From Mantis religiosa (Eukaryota; Arthropoda; Insecta; Mantodea; Mantidae): a stretch of 64,000 nt of DNA. The translations under genes and the position numbers were made by a program. This document shows, piece after piece, positions 1 through 10,800 of this stretch (within the stretch, counting starts at the first letter, position 1; each line of letters starts with the position of its first letter). Location: contig CM060947.1 in the NCBI GenBank assembly GCA_030765055.1, forward strand, positions 66,194,156 through 66,258,155, read 5' to 3'. Below the pieces are notes generated by a model that saw only the letters and a program-made list of their open reading frames with translations, ran no database searches and was not told the origin of the DNA.

Positions 1-434
1 GGGTAGGAACACCGGAAGGGAAAAGGGTGTCCAGATTTCCAAAGGGTGGTGCTGTCGCTACAGAAGTGCGTAGATCAATAAAGTAGACGTATTCAGGCTC
101 TCAGGTACTTGTTTAATTTTTGTCGGGTGTCCAGCTGCGCCATAGCCTAAAGGGATATACATCTTACAAAAAAACACACAAATTTTGAGGTTAGCAGTGT
201 CCAATTCAGGGAAATTTTTGGTTCTGGTCCTTGGGAGACAACGGGTAGCGAAGACGCGCCCTCAGTGCAGGGTATTGGTCGGCTCTTATACGTGCCGCCG
301 CCGTTGTCGCCGCCGCACGTAGCGCCCGTTGGTGGCGGTCCCCGATCTCTTGAAGAGACTCCCCCAGCGGCCGGCTCTCGGTTCTCTCCAGCATACGTGG
401 CTAGAAGAGGAAGAGAAAAACAAAATTTCACACA
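1..434 (+). other. 5' flank and leader of first Ty3/gypsy-like element, possibly the end of an LTR
   Basis: This stretch precedes the first gag reading frame. A polyadenylation signal AATAAA lies at 77-82, as expected near the end of an LTR R region. Both LTR edges are uncertain because the window starts inside the element and no second LTR of this element is present. I could not identify a convincing primer binding site. The short open frames on both strands have no recognisable motifs and are probably chance. Confidence 0.35.
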
Positions 435-1487
435 ATGGCAACAATGGAAGATAAGTTAAAGGATCTTGAGGAAAAATTAGCTCGCCTCACCGCTGCTAAG
501 ATTAAGGACGTCAGCATTGCCAACGTGATAAAGGAATACACCGGGGATCCTAAGGGACGACCTGTTAAAGATTTTATTAATAATATTGAACAAATGGCAG
601 TAGTGGGCAATTGGACTAAAATAGATCAACTCAATATATCTCGCGCAAAATTGGCAGGATCTGCTTTGCACTTTTTTAGAGGTAGGTCAGATTTAAAGGG
701 TGACGACGTGACATGTGTTGACTTTAAGAAGGCACTTATTGACCGCTTCATGGACAAATTGCCTGCGCAATATCATTACACCGCGCTGCAAGACGCCACC
801 CAGAAGTCAGACGAAAGTGTGGAAGTGTTTGCTGACCGGTGTAGGCAACTGTGTCATAAAACGATCAAAATCGTAGATGATGCAGTGGTGCAGAAAACCC
901 TCAATGAGGAGGCGGAACGGAGGTTGCTAGCGGCCTTCATGAATGGGCTGAGGGGTGTCATAGGCCAACAAGTTAGATATCAAATGCCTAGTACGTTTAT
1001 GGCAGCGATTAAGATAGCCACCACCGAAGAAAACGCAGAAAAACAAAGGGGTCATTCAGGAAGTGGGTCACATGTGAGCGCTCAGGAGAATAAGGTGTTC
1101 ATGATGCGCACGGATAAGGCGTGTTTCAATTGTAATAGCAAAGGACATATGGCTAGGGATTGCAGAAGCAAATCAAGAACTTTGTACAACCCTGGCAGGG
1201 GACAACCTGTGGGACAAGGGCAAGGTCACGGGAGAGATAACGACACTCGCCCTAAACAGATGACTGCCAGAGGAAGTGCTAACCGCAGGCACGTCACATT
1301 TTCCACTCCACTGGAAAACAACAGATGTTTTAAATGCAACATGCCGGGTCATATTTCAAAACAATGTACATGGCAACGACCTCAGGGAAACGGGGCAGGC
1401 TTGTCGAAGAACGGGAATTCGGCAGCTCAAGGCCAGAATCGTTTCCCGTCATTTCATACGACACGCAATTCAAGGAGCTTCTACTAG
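435..1487 (+). CDS. gag: Gag polyprotein of Ty3/gypsy-like element
   Basis: This 350-residue frame starts at an ATG in a favourable context and is intact. Gag forms the cytoplasmic particle and packages the element RNA. Residues of about 30-200 are helical and hydrophobic, as in retrotransposon gag capsid regions. Two CCHC zinc knuckles follow at about residues 230-243 (CFNCNSKGHMARDC) and 298-311 (CFKCNMPGHISKQC), which bind nucleic acid. The C-terminal 150 bases overlap the protease frame, so pol was probably expressed by frameshifting. The capsid part is assigned by position and composition, the knuckles by direct motif. Confidence 0.85.
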   Translation: MATMEDKLKDLEEKLARLTAAKIKDVSIANVIKEYTGDPKGRPVKDFINNIEQMAVVGNWTKIDQLNISRAKLAGSALHFFRGRSDLKGDDVTCVDFKKALIDRFMDKLPAQYHYTALQDATQKSDESVEVFADRCRQLCHKTIKIVDDAVVQKTLNEEAERRLLAAFMNGLRGVIGQQVRYQMPSTFMAAIKIATTEENAEKQRGHSGSGSHVSAQENKVFMMRTDKACFNCNSKGHMARDCRSKSRTLYNPGRGQPVGQGQGHGRDNDTRPKQMTARGSANRRHVTFSTPLENNRCFKCNMPGHISKQCTWQRPQGNGAGLSKNGNSAAQGQNRFPSFHTTRNSRSFY

Positions 1488-2419
1488 AAGTAGATTTAGG
1501 GGGTGACACGCCCTCGTGTATGTTAGTGGACACAGGAGCTAGTTTCTCGGCTATAAAACATGGTGCAGTAGAAGGAGAATTAGAAAGGGCAAAGTTCTCA
1601 GGAATAAGTGTTACTGGTGCACAGTTTGAAATTATAGATGAACAGAAGGTTTGGTTCACAATCGGAAACATTCCCACTCTGATATGTCATGAGTTTTGTG
1701 TAGTGCCCCTAAAATTCAAAAGATATGATGACATATTCGGTATGGATTTTTTGGATTCTGTTGAAGCAATAATTGATATACGTCATGGGAAGATGGAAAC
1801 TAAATACGGCTCAGTTAACCTCATATCGCAGTTAGATCCTGGACAACGACCGCGGGTGGACCTGATCACTCCACTGATGGTTCCTAGTCGTATGATGGGA
1901 AGAGCACACTTAGAAAATATAAATAATGGAGAGCACGAGGAAGAAGTAGAGAATGCTCACATAGACGAAGTCGAGAATGAGTGGAAATGGAATGTGGTAC
2001 TGGCCGAGAACATCGTAATTTTACCCCAGACGGAAAACCAGATACTCACTCGTTTGCACCGAGTTGCAAAAGGAACTTTTCCCCTCGAAGTGTATGTAGA
2101 GCCTGTTGAAGTTGAAGTTGATAAACTTTATGTGGCAAGAGTTGTGTCCAGAGTCCTTACGGCGGAGGACGGAAATGAGATAGCGTGGTTGAAGAGGAGT
2201 AATGATAGGTTGTGTAAGGACGCCAAATATTGTATAATGAAGGTATTGAATATGGAAACAACGAGTGTACCATTAAGAAAAGGTATGGAGCTAGGCAGAG
2301 CTACGGAGTATGACGACTGGATGAGAAGTAATAGTACGCTATATACTAGGCCGAGGGACGCAGAAGTAGCGATGTGTAAAGTGTGTAGGGCATTTTACGC
2401 ACAATATGAGGATCCTTAG
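1334..2419 (+). CDS. pol: Aspartic protease region of pol, Ty3/gypsy-like element
   Basis: This 361-residue frame overlaps the end of gag in another frame. The retropepsin active site is visible as VDTGASFSAI, with the catalytic aspartate at about residue 66, and a later GMDF segment resembles the conserved region before the second protease signature. The enzyme would cut Gag-Pol into mature proteins in the particle. After residue 180 the sequence is acidic and unassigned, probably a linker towards reverse transcriptase. The frame ends in a stop at 2417-2419, while the rest of pol lies downstream in other frames, so the polyprotein is interrupted here. Confidence 0.7.
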   Translation: MQHAGSYFKTMYMATTSGKRGRLVEEREFGSSRPESFPVISYDTQFKELLLEVDLGGDTPSCMLVDTGASFSAIKHGAVEGELERAKFSGISVTGAQFEIIDEQKVWFTIGNIPTLICHEFCVVPLKFKRYDDIFGMDFLDSVEAIIDIRHGKMETKYGSVNLISQLDPGQRPRVDLITPLMVPSRMMGRAHLENINNGEHEEEVENAHIDEVENEWKWNVVLAENIVILPQTENQILTRLHRVAKGTFPLEVYVEPVEVEVDKLYVARVVSRVLTAEDGNEIAWLKRSNDRLCKDAKYCIMKVLNMETTSVPLRKGMELGRATEYDDWMRSNSTLYTRPRDAEVAMCKVCRAFYAQYEDP

Positions 2420-3073
2420 TATGTTCGGACTTGTGAAGCTGCAGTCCGAAGATCGAGGCATGGTGATCTCGATAGAAAATGGGGCGCGGTTATGCCGGAC
2501 GTGCAGAAGGGGTGTGGTGATGTGGCATACTCAGCGGGCAATTGTCCTACCTCTGGAGGAGGGTAGAAGGGGAATGGCAGGCCGGCGGTAAGCTGGCAGG
2601 TCAAAAAGGGCGGAAGCTCAACTTCCCAGGGCTTGAGAGACGCTGGCCAGCGCCTGATATTTCTCAAGGAGGCAAATATCAGCAGTTCAATGACGCGATT
2701 AGATTTCAAGGGAAACTTGATCATATGCGGAATGATAGGGGAACCTTGTATCGCAGTGAAAGTGAGTATCTGAGGGGAAAAGAGAGAGGGGTAAGCCCCG
2801 CGCGCCAAAAGTCCGATGTACAGGCAGTCGGCAGGTTTGTGGGAGTCATGAACCCAGAACCTAAATGCGAAGTAATGAGTTGTATTTTGTGTGAAGAAGA
2901 GATAGCTACTACCAGTGATGTGCACATGTTACGAGTTACGAAGCCACAGTTGAAGGAGAAGCGAGAAAATGCAGATTTTCGAAAGACAACCGAAATTGAT
3001 GAGATTTACAGAGTGATAGAAGAGAAGGTAAGGCATCTAGCGCCGAGAGAGAGAGAGATAAATTATCTTAAGA
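2420..3073 (+). other. Degraded pol linker between protease and reverse transcriptase
   Basis: A partly open plus-strand frame (2542-3084) runs through this stretch. Its end reads towards the acidic region that precedes reverse transcriptase, but it is out of frame with both the protease and the RT segment. No catalytic motif is seen. It is best read as the linker part of pol with frameshifts. Confidence 0.45.
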
Positions 3074-5220
3074 ATGCTCTATGATTTTGTACCATTGTAT
3101 TTGGACGAACCTTCAGGAGAATTACCGTGTACGACAGTAGTCGAACATGAAATTGATACAGTGGTTGCGAAACCCATAAGATTGAGACCATACAGGGTGC
3201 CATTTGCGTTAAAGGACGAGTTACAGAGACAAATCCAAGAAATGCTAGAAAAGAAGATTATCGAACAGACGAAGTCGGATCGGGCAAGCCCGTGTTTATT
3301 TGTCCCAAAAAGGCAGTGAATGGAGTAGTTAAGTATAGATTGTGTGTGGATTTCAGGCGTTTAAACGCTGTAACAAAAGTGCCGACCTGGCCGATGCCGG
3401 ATATAAGGGAAAATTTATCCATGCTTTCTGGTAATACGTATTTTTCAAATGTCGACATTGATTCTGCATATCATGCCATCAAGGTAAAGGAAGCAGATAG
3501 GCCTAAGACAGCCTTCACTTCGAGTTTGGGCTCATTTCAATATGTAAGACTCCCGTACGGATTGGTTTCGGCTCCAATCATGAGGTCTAAATCGATAGAC
3601 TTGGTATTAGGTAATCTTAAGGGATTAACCTGTTTGGTGTACATGGATGATATACTCATAATCGGCAAGGACATAGAAGAACACGCTTGCAACTTACGAC
3701 AGGTATTTGAAAAATTGAAAGAAGCCAATTTAAAGCCTGGTGTAGATAAATGTCAATTTGCACAAAGAGAGGTAATTTATGTTGGCCATACTGCCAGTGC
3801 GCTAGGAATAAAACCAGATTACTCAAAGGTTGAGGCAATTAAAAGGTTAACAAGACCAAGCACCGTAAAACAAGTGAGATCATTTCTTGGCGCGATAGGC
3901 TACTACAGGGCCTTTATACCTGAATTTTCAATGATAAGCAAACCATTAACTCAGTTGACGAAGAAAAATCAAAAATTTGTTTGGAACGAAGAAGCAGAGC
4001 AAGCGTTCGTTACTCTTAAGAATGCTTTAACAAGACAAACATTGTTAGCACACCCTGATTTTGAAAAGCCATTTGTGTTGGCATGCGACGCGTCAAATAT
4101 AGGAATTTCGACTGTATTAAGTCAAGAATGTGACAATTTAGATAAACCTGTAAGCTTTGTAAGCAGATTGCTAACGTCAGCCGAGAAAAATTACACTACG
4201 ACAGAAAAGGAATTACTTAGCGCTGTGTTTGGTGTAAAGAAATTTAGAATGTTCCTTTTCGGGCACAAATTTACTATCTACACAGACCATAAAGCTCTTA
4301 CATGGCTGCTTACTACAAAGAATCCTCTAAGTGCAAGACTAACGAGATGGATGTTGGCATTGAGTGAGTACGAGTTCACAGTTAACCATAGGCCAGGTAA
4401 AGCAAACATCGTACCTGATGCGTTATCACGGCTGGAGACACTGGGCGAGTCTCCGGAAGCACCTCTTGCATTTGTTCATCTTGACCGGTCACAGGAGGAG
4501 AGGGCGGCGGAGTCTGCTCGCTGGCCATCCTCGATGTATAATCTGAGAAGGCAGCAACAATTAGATGAATATTGTCACCAACTGATTACAGAATATCAAT
4601 CAGGCTTAAATCATGAAGTTTTTCTGGACGAGGAAGGTGTGCTGTATACAGGGTGTAACCAAAACCCGAAACTAGTTGTGCCAAGAGAAATGGTGATCGA
4701 AATAATTTCGATGCACCATGATACGACGTATAGCGCACATCAAGGCGCTAAAAGAACCCAAGCAGTACTGGAAAAGCGATATTTTTGGCCCTCACTGAGA
4801 GAAGATGTGAAATGTTATGTACAGAGATGTGAAACATGTGCTAAAAGAAAGGTCACGAGAAAACACGTTGCAGCATTGGTTATCTCAGAAACCGCAACTA
4901 GACCATTTCAAGTAATTTTGATTGACATTACGGGACCTTTGAATATCACAAAAGCTGGAAATAAATATCTTCTCACTGCCATCGATCACTTTACGAAGTA
5001 TCCGGAAGCAATACCTATACCAGACCAAACCGCTAATACAGTAGCAAGAGCATTGGTAACAGAAATTTACTGTAGGCATGGGTCACCAGAGAAAATCTTA
5101 TCAGATCAGGGAACGAATTTTCAATCAGCACTATTTACAGAAATTTGCAAGATATTCCGTGTAAAACACGTAAATAGTAGCCCATTGCACCCGCAATCAA
5201 ATTCCGCGATTGAAAGATAT
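3074..5220 (+). pseudogene. pol: Broken pol: reverse transcriptase, RNase H, integrase core
   Basis: The N-terminal part has the typical entry to Ty3/gypsy RT (an RPYRVP-like segment, then VDFRRLNAV). The RT active site is VYMDDILI, with YMDD at 3640-3651. RNase H follows with an LACDAS segment near 4080 and TDHKAL near 4285. Integrase has an HHCC zinc region near 4710-4850 and DDE residues in LIDITG (about 4920), LSDQGTNF (about 5100) and NSAIERY (Glu codon at 5212-5214). A frameshift at about 3300-3320 splits the RT start, and a few residues seem missing after LVSAPI. The gene is cut at 5220 by an LTR, so the integrase C-terminus is lost and the last residues read into the LTR are foreign. 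Confidence 0.85.
5217..5220. repeat. Candidate target site duplication ATAT, left copy
   Basis: ATAT immediately precedes the 5' LTR and ATAT immediately follows the 3' LTR (23693-23696). Four-base, TA-rich duplications are typical of gypsy/errantivirus integration. Four bases in AT-rich DNA can match by chance, and the outer flanks belong to different broken elements. Confidence 0.6.
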
Positions 5221-5688
5221 TGTCACGTATGCCATAATGGGAGAATAGTTTTGTGGGTATATTTCGGACATCATACGTTTTTGAACAAAGAAATTTACAT
5301 TCACTGGCAACTTTGTACATCAAAATTATTTGTGACTTTTCTGGAGCTTAATAGCTTGCAACAATCAACAGGAACGGCATGGTTACCCACATCCTTTGAA
5401 ATTCTAAACATAATTCTTTCTGGAAATGAGTAACTGGTGATGCTAACAGGAAAGGGTTGGTTACCCACATCCCATGACAATCCCAGAGGGACTTTTTACC
5501 ATGACATAAGCATCCGGTTTGCCTAAGGGTTTGTCACGTAGACCGGAGCTGTCATGCGTCACTGGGAGATTCCTCGGGAAGTTCTAGAAGCTTCGCGTAT
5601 AGGCCGTAATGTTTAAACAGAGGGCGGAAGCTCATGATAGTTGGGCTTGGCCCAGTGATAACCGGAAGCCCCTAGGAAAGGGAATCAC

Positions 5689-5695
5689 TATAAAA
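5689..5695 (+). promoter_or_regulatory. TATA box of 5' LTR
   Basis: TATAAAA lies in the middle of the LTR, about 290 bases upstream of the AATAAA signal at 5978-5983. The same motif is kept in the 3' LTR at 23302-23308. It probably sets the start of the genomic RNA. Confidence 0.65.
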
Positions 5696-5825
5696 TGAGT
5701 AGCGAGCATCGGCTTGCGGTCGGTTGCTACATAGACGTCGCAGGGTCACGACGGCCGGGTCGAACTGAAACTGTGGATCATCACCAGCGTTACTCTACCT
5801 CTCAGGCTTCGTGACATTCACCCAA

Positions 5826-5836
5826 CAAAGGTAAGC
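5826..5836 (+). promoter_or_regulatory. Strong 5' splice donor in the LTR leader (cut after 5830)
   Basis: AAAG|GTAAGC is close to the consensus animal splice donor and lies downstream of the TATA box, so it would be in the leader of the genomic RNA. The matching position in the 3' LTR reads AAAGGGAAGC, which lacks the GT. Joined to acceptors before the ADAM gene (about 12010) and at the env1 start (16944/16945), it would give subgenomic messages. The splicing itself is inferred. Confidence 0.5.
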
Positions 5837-6079
5837 CCGCTGGGGCATTTAATTAATAGTACAGCTGCCATGGGCAGTCCAAATTAGATGATAGAACAAT
5901 AATTGTAATAATTCCAAGTGTTTCATGAAGTCAGAACTTGTATTTGCAAACCCAAGTGTTGTATGGGTTAACCTTCAATAAAAAGGGGACTTGTGGCTAA
6001 CTTGCGAGTCTGTCTTACTCTACCATTCTGATTCCCTGGCTATGTACCCCAGTCGCAGCCCTCACCCCTGGCTGTGACA

Positions 6080-6453
6080 TATGGCGGAGGCGCCAATTTC
6101 TCTTAAATTTTAGGGGAAATATGTTCAATTCCGGACCTCTCTTTTATTATAACTCCGGGGGAGTGAGTTTTTGCTATGATTCCATTGTTGGGTTTTTTCT
6201 GTTAATTTTATCTTTCTTACCTTGGTAATCGATATCCGAAGTTCTGAAGGTATGAGTACTAGTGTACGGTGAACAATGAACACACAATATACAATTTTTG
6301 GTTGGGATGGTTTGTGACACTGTTACAGCGGGTTTACTGTTTCTTTGTATAATGGTCCTTGGCTGCTTGTGCTACCTTATTTTACGTATAATAGGGATTG
6401 TTAGCTCCCCTGATGGGTGTCAGTATTAGTATCACGTCGAATCTCTCCAATAC
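6080..6453 (+). other. Leader with putative primer binding site
   Basis: The stretch runs from the 5' LTR to the gag start. A TGG two bases after the LTR (6082-6084), followed by a GC-rich run, is the expected position of a tRNA primer binding site. I could not assign the tRNA. No gene is seen in the rest. Confidence 0.5.
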
Positions 6454-7809
6454 ATGGAATTACTGGCGAAGTACCCTATTATTAGCCCAACGAGTCAGGA
6501 AATTAGGAAACTGCTTCAACAGTATCAAGAAACATTAGACGGTACAGTAGACGCTTATGCGGTGGCAATTAGTGACGTACACGTGCTGTCGCAAGACTTA
6601 AATTCATTGCGGGAGTCCATGTCCAATATTCGTGTGAGAAGCAGTCGTAGGATTCGAGGACAGTCACCCTTAGTATATTTTCCTAATAAGCAACGAAGTC
6701 TTAGTGTAGGCGATCTGTCTGTAATACAATCTCGACCCGGTTCCCCGACCTCTAAATCCAGTTCAGAATCATCCCTGGAAGACCCCGAAATGGCAACAGC
6801 TCTACAAGCTGGATCTTCAGCTCAGGAGGCCGGTCTAGGGAAGCCAACTTTGCCGTTTGCTCGGCCATTTATTGATCCAGGAATTTATGAGGGTAAGCCG
6901 GGTCAAGACGTGGCCGCTTATTTGTACAATTTTGAGACAATAGCAGCTGCTAATGGTTGGGACGAGAGCAGCAAGAAGCAATACCTCCCGTGCTATCTGA
7001 GGGAGGCCGCTGCTAATTGTTTTAAAACGTTCGTACCGCGACATAGGCAATACGGTTGGAATGACCTGAAAGCCGCCTTACAGTTAGCCTTTCTTCCGGC
7101 GGCGCAGGAAGAGATCCTTGAATGCCGTCTTCGCCAGCGCGTACAAGACTTAAGTGAGCCTACTGAACGTTATATATATGATGTTCTCGTACTATGCGAT
7201 CAGGTAAACCCTAACATGACTGAAAGGGAAAGAGTCCGTCATGTTATGCGAGGGCTGAAGCCTTCTCTTCTGGAGCAAGTATTGCCAGCTGATCCCCCGA
7301 CTGTGGGTGATTTAACAAATTTTGTGCGTCGTATAGAAGCAGCTAGGTACCTCGCGGGGCAGCGAGTGGATTTACAGCCACAATGCACTAGACCAAGCCC
7401 TGTGGCCCTAGTGCAAAATACGGGCCCTATGGACCCAGTTGCTAGCTTGGCTCGAGAGGTTCGCACACTCCAGAAGGAGATGCAACAGCTTCGGATACGG
7501 AGGGCACAATTGTCTGGCCCGCGAACCCCACCTCGGTTCGAACGCACGGCAGGACGGGGTCGTGGGAATGATAACTATGACCAACGGGGGAATGTTAACC
7601 CTCGGCCAGGGTCTGTACCAAGGGGAACGACAAACCAAAGGAATGCGACCAGGCCTTCAGCTCGGGTAACATGGGGTAAAGCCGCTGTTAATGGGCGAAC
7701 AATGGATGGCAGGCCTACCTGTTTTGTTTGTGGCAGGCCAGGGCACATGGCACTCAACTGTAAACAGAGACGGAACAACCCAAACGGGGTACGAACGTCA
7801 CGGGTATAA
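6454..7809 (+). CDS. gag: Gag polyprotein of giant element
   Basis: This 451-residue frame is intact. It forms the particle and binds the RNA genome. An N-terminal helical region of about 60 residues is followed by a basic stretch. A retrotransposon capsid domain spans about residues 145-310, with conserved segments such as YEGKPGQDV, NGWDE and LRQRVQDLSEPTE. A basic, Arg/Gly-rich tail carries one CCHC knuckle (CFVCGRPGHMALNC) near residues 425-438. The same protein occurs in pieces at 63107-64000 (minus) and its N-terminus at 23697-23926 (minus). Pol lies in the -1 frame relative to gag in both longer copies, consistent with programmed frameshifting. Confidence 0.9.
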   Translation: MELLAKYPIISPTSQEIRKLLQQYQETLDGTVDAYAVAISDVHVLSQDLNSLRESMSNIRVRSSRRIRGQSPLVYFPNKQRSLSVGDLSVIQSRPGSPTSKSSSESSLEDPEMATALQAGSSAQEAGLGKPTLPFARPFIDPGIYEGKPGQDVAAYLYNFETIAAANGWDESSKKQYLPCYLREAAANCFKTFVPRHRQYGWNDLKAALQLAFLPAAQEEILECRLRQRVQDLSEPTERYIYDVLVLCDQVNPNMTERERVRHVMRGLKPSLLEQVLPADPPTVGDLTNFVRRIEAARYLAGQRVDLQPQCTRPSPVALVQNTGPMDPVASLAREVRTLQKEMQQLRIRRAQLSGPRTPPRFERTAGRGRGNDNYDQRGNVNPRPGSVPRGTTNQRNATRPSARVTWGKAAVNGRTMDGRPTCFVCGRPGHMALNCKQRRNNPNGVRTSRV

Positions 7810-7814
7810 GTTCC

Positions 7815-10800
7815 GTGACGAATACAACAACCACCGCTGATTATCCAGTAATATCCCTTATTCGGCCAGCTAATGTGCTTACAACAACAGGAAGCTTGCC
7901 AAACCAAAAAGACATTAATATTTTATTCGACACAGGAAGTGCAGTCAGTATCGTCCAAGAGCATTTGGTAACAACTCCATCAAACCCCGTACCCAGAAGT
8001 TTAATCTTGCGTACAGCTGATAATAAGTTATTAGATATCAGCTACTCCACGACATTAACCTTTATTATTGGAGGTGTAACATTTTCAGAGGATGTCTTAG
8101 TGATTAAGGAGTTTGGCCATGATCTCCTGCTCTGTATGGATTTTCTAAATAAATATAAGGCCGTAATTGATCTAAATAACCTCGAAGTGGCTCTTAAACT
8201 GAAAGATAATAATAAACTAACATTAAGCTGTGGAGAAAAAGTGAACTGCCCGCTTTCACAAATTACTATAGAGCCTGATGAAATCTCTGAGGAACCCCTC
8301 AAAGCTAGTTGTACCAGGGATGTTCGAGTTCCTCCTTTTTCATCCTTGAATGTCAATGTGAAAATTCCTCCTAGTAGAATGGGACGAGTATTGTTAGAAC
8401 CTAATTAGGTGATCATGCAGAAAAAAGGAATTGAAATTACTCCACTGTTTTGTGAGGTTGCTACAGAATATGCAATTCCAGTACACAACAATACTGCGGA
8501 ACCCAAAACTATTTTCGCGGGTACCACATTAGCTAAGGCATATGAAGTCGCTCTAGTGCAATCAGCAAATTGGTCGGCATCGGAATCTGAGTTAGTTGAA
8601 ATTGATGAGGCCAAGTTTCACTTGAATGCCCATCTGACTAGAATAGAGAGTACCCAATTACGGGCCTTGCTGCGAAGATACAGAGACATATTTGCCATAA
8701 AGCTTAAGGATTTGGGCTCCACGGATATTGAAAAATTCACAATCGAAGTCACTGATCCTAGACCGATTAAGCAACGACCGTATAGGGTGTCCCAAGCCCA
8801 GCGCGAAATTATTCAGTCTCAAGTTGATGAAATGCTAGAGGCTGGTATTATACGGAAATCACATAGTCCCTGAGCCTCTCCCGTAGTCCTGGTTAAAAAG
8901 AAGGATAATACTTTTCGCTTTTGTGTGGATTACAGGAAGCTGAACGCGGTAACGGTGACGTCGTCATATCCGTTACCATTGATTGATGACTTATTGAGCT
9001 ACCTAGGTAACTCAAAGTGGTACTGCACACTAGACCTCCTCAGCGCATACTTTCAAACAGCTCTTGAAGAGGATAGTAAGAAATACACATCCTTCGTCAC
9101 GCCCTTTGGGCAATGGGAATTCAAAAGACTTTCGTTTGGATTAGTTAATGCACCGCGCCAATTTTCGGCAGTGGCAGATCAGCTGTTAGGCGAGTTAAAG
9201 TATAAGAAAGCCTTGGTCTATCTGGACGACATAGTGGTTTTCGCATCCTCTTTCCCAGAATTGTTAGATAATCTGGAAGCAGTGTTTGAAAAACTGAGGA
9301 TGCACAACTTTAAGTTGAAACCCGAAAAATGTTTTTTTTGGCATGACTCGTATCAAGTTGTTGGGTTTCGAAGTTTCGGCAAAAGGCATTGAACCGGATA
9401 TTGACAAGACCAGAGCTATTACTGAGCTACCAATTCCAAAAACAGTCCGGGATGTTCGAAAGGTGCTAGGTCTCTTTAGTTTTTTTCGACGTTTTGTACC
9501 TAATTTTGCCTCTATCGCCCAACCCTTACATGATTTAACACGAAAAAACCAAGATTTTGAATGGGGGCAAACTCAGCAAGAATCCTTCGATACACTGAAA
9601 CGCTTACTGACCTCGGCTCCAGTGTTAGCCCATTATCGTCGTGGAGTCTACACGGAGCTACACACTGATGCTAGTAGAGTTGGGATAGGATGTGCACTTT
9701 TACAGCGGACGGATGGAGAACTGCATCCACTAGCTTTTCGCTCCAGATCAATGAATAAACACGAAAAGAACTATAGCATCTCGGAACTTGAGCTGCTTGC
9801 TATAGTGTACGGGCTCTCGGTCTTCAGACCCTATATTTACGCACACCCTGTGAATATAGTAAGTGACCATCATGCCTTATGCTACCTCCGGAATTTGAAA
9901 GATGTTACCGGCAGGTTAGCTAGGTGGGCATTGAAACTGCAAGAATACGATTATACTATAATTTATAAGTCCGGTGCTAAGCACTTGGGCGCAGATGCCT
10001 TATCTCGTTTTCCAGTGGATGAGCCTAAGGAACAGATCCTTGAACAGGTGGAAGAGCTTATTACTTGTCTACTATCCCCAGTGGAAGTGGCACAAAAACA
10101 ACGAAGTGACCCTCAACTCCTACCCATAGTCCAAGAATTAGAACAACCAAATACCGGGTGTCCTAAATTGCAACGCCAGGTGAAGTCCTATATTTTAAAA
10201 TCTGGTGTTCTTTACCGTAAGAACGCGGGTACTTCAGGACCATTGCACCTCTTGGTAATCCCTGAGGCCCTTAAGCATGAGATTTTATTCTCTTGCCATG
10301 ACGACCCTTTGTCGGGACACCTGGGATTTACCAAAACTTTCACAAAAATCAATTCTCGGTACTTCTGGATAGGCATGCGTAAAGATATTGAGAATTATGT
10401 GAAGGGGTGCCCAAGTTGTCAGTCTCGCAAGGGACCTCGCAATTTGCGACCCCCGGGACCCTTACAACCTATTCCTGTCAATTACATAGGGGAGCGATGG
10501 GGCATTGACTTGGTTGGACCGATCCACAAATCAAAAAAAGGTAATACAATGATAGTGGTGGCAACAGAGTATGCTACCAGATGGGTGGAAGCGAAGGCTA
10601 TCCCGAGAGGATCCTTCGAACACGTAGCCCAATTCATATTGGAGAGTATAGTATGTCGACATGGCGCTCCGGCCATGTTACTATCAGACAGGGGTGCCGT
10701 GTTTCTGAGTGAGGTTACTCAGCACCTATTGGCATCAATGGGGGTGAAATCTACGTTTACCACGGCTTTTAATCCGGCCACTAATGGATTGACCGAAAGG

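Larger units (their letters stand above)
1..5220 (+). mobile_element. Truncated, degenerate Ty3/gypsy-like LTR retrotransposon
   Basis: In order it contains a gag with two zinc knuckles, an aspartic protease, and a pol region with reverse transcriptase (YMDD), RNase H and the integrase catalytic core. The order protease-RT-RNase H-integrase is diagnostic of the Ty3/gypsy group. The element stops abruptly at 5220, just after the integrase catalytic glutamate, where the LTR of the next element begins. Its 3' end is not found to the right of that element. It differs in sequence from the large element at 5221-23692 and is a separate family. Confidence 0.85.
5221..6079 (+). repeat. 5' LTR of the giant element
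   Basis: This repeat is 859 bp, identical in length to 22834-23692 and about 97-98 percent identical by eye. It begins TGTCACGTATG and ends GGCTGTGACA, giving the usual TG...CA ends within a short inverted repeat. A TATA box (5689-5695) and AATAAA signal (5978-5983) are placed as expected for U3 and R. The short open frames inside it are not genes. Confidence 0.95.

Noticed and set aside
5221..5433. Continuation of the integrase frame into 5433
   Set aside because: These residues are encoded by the LTR; the same peptide appears at 22834-23046 in the other LTR.
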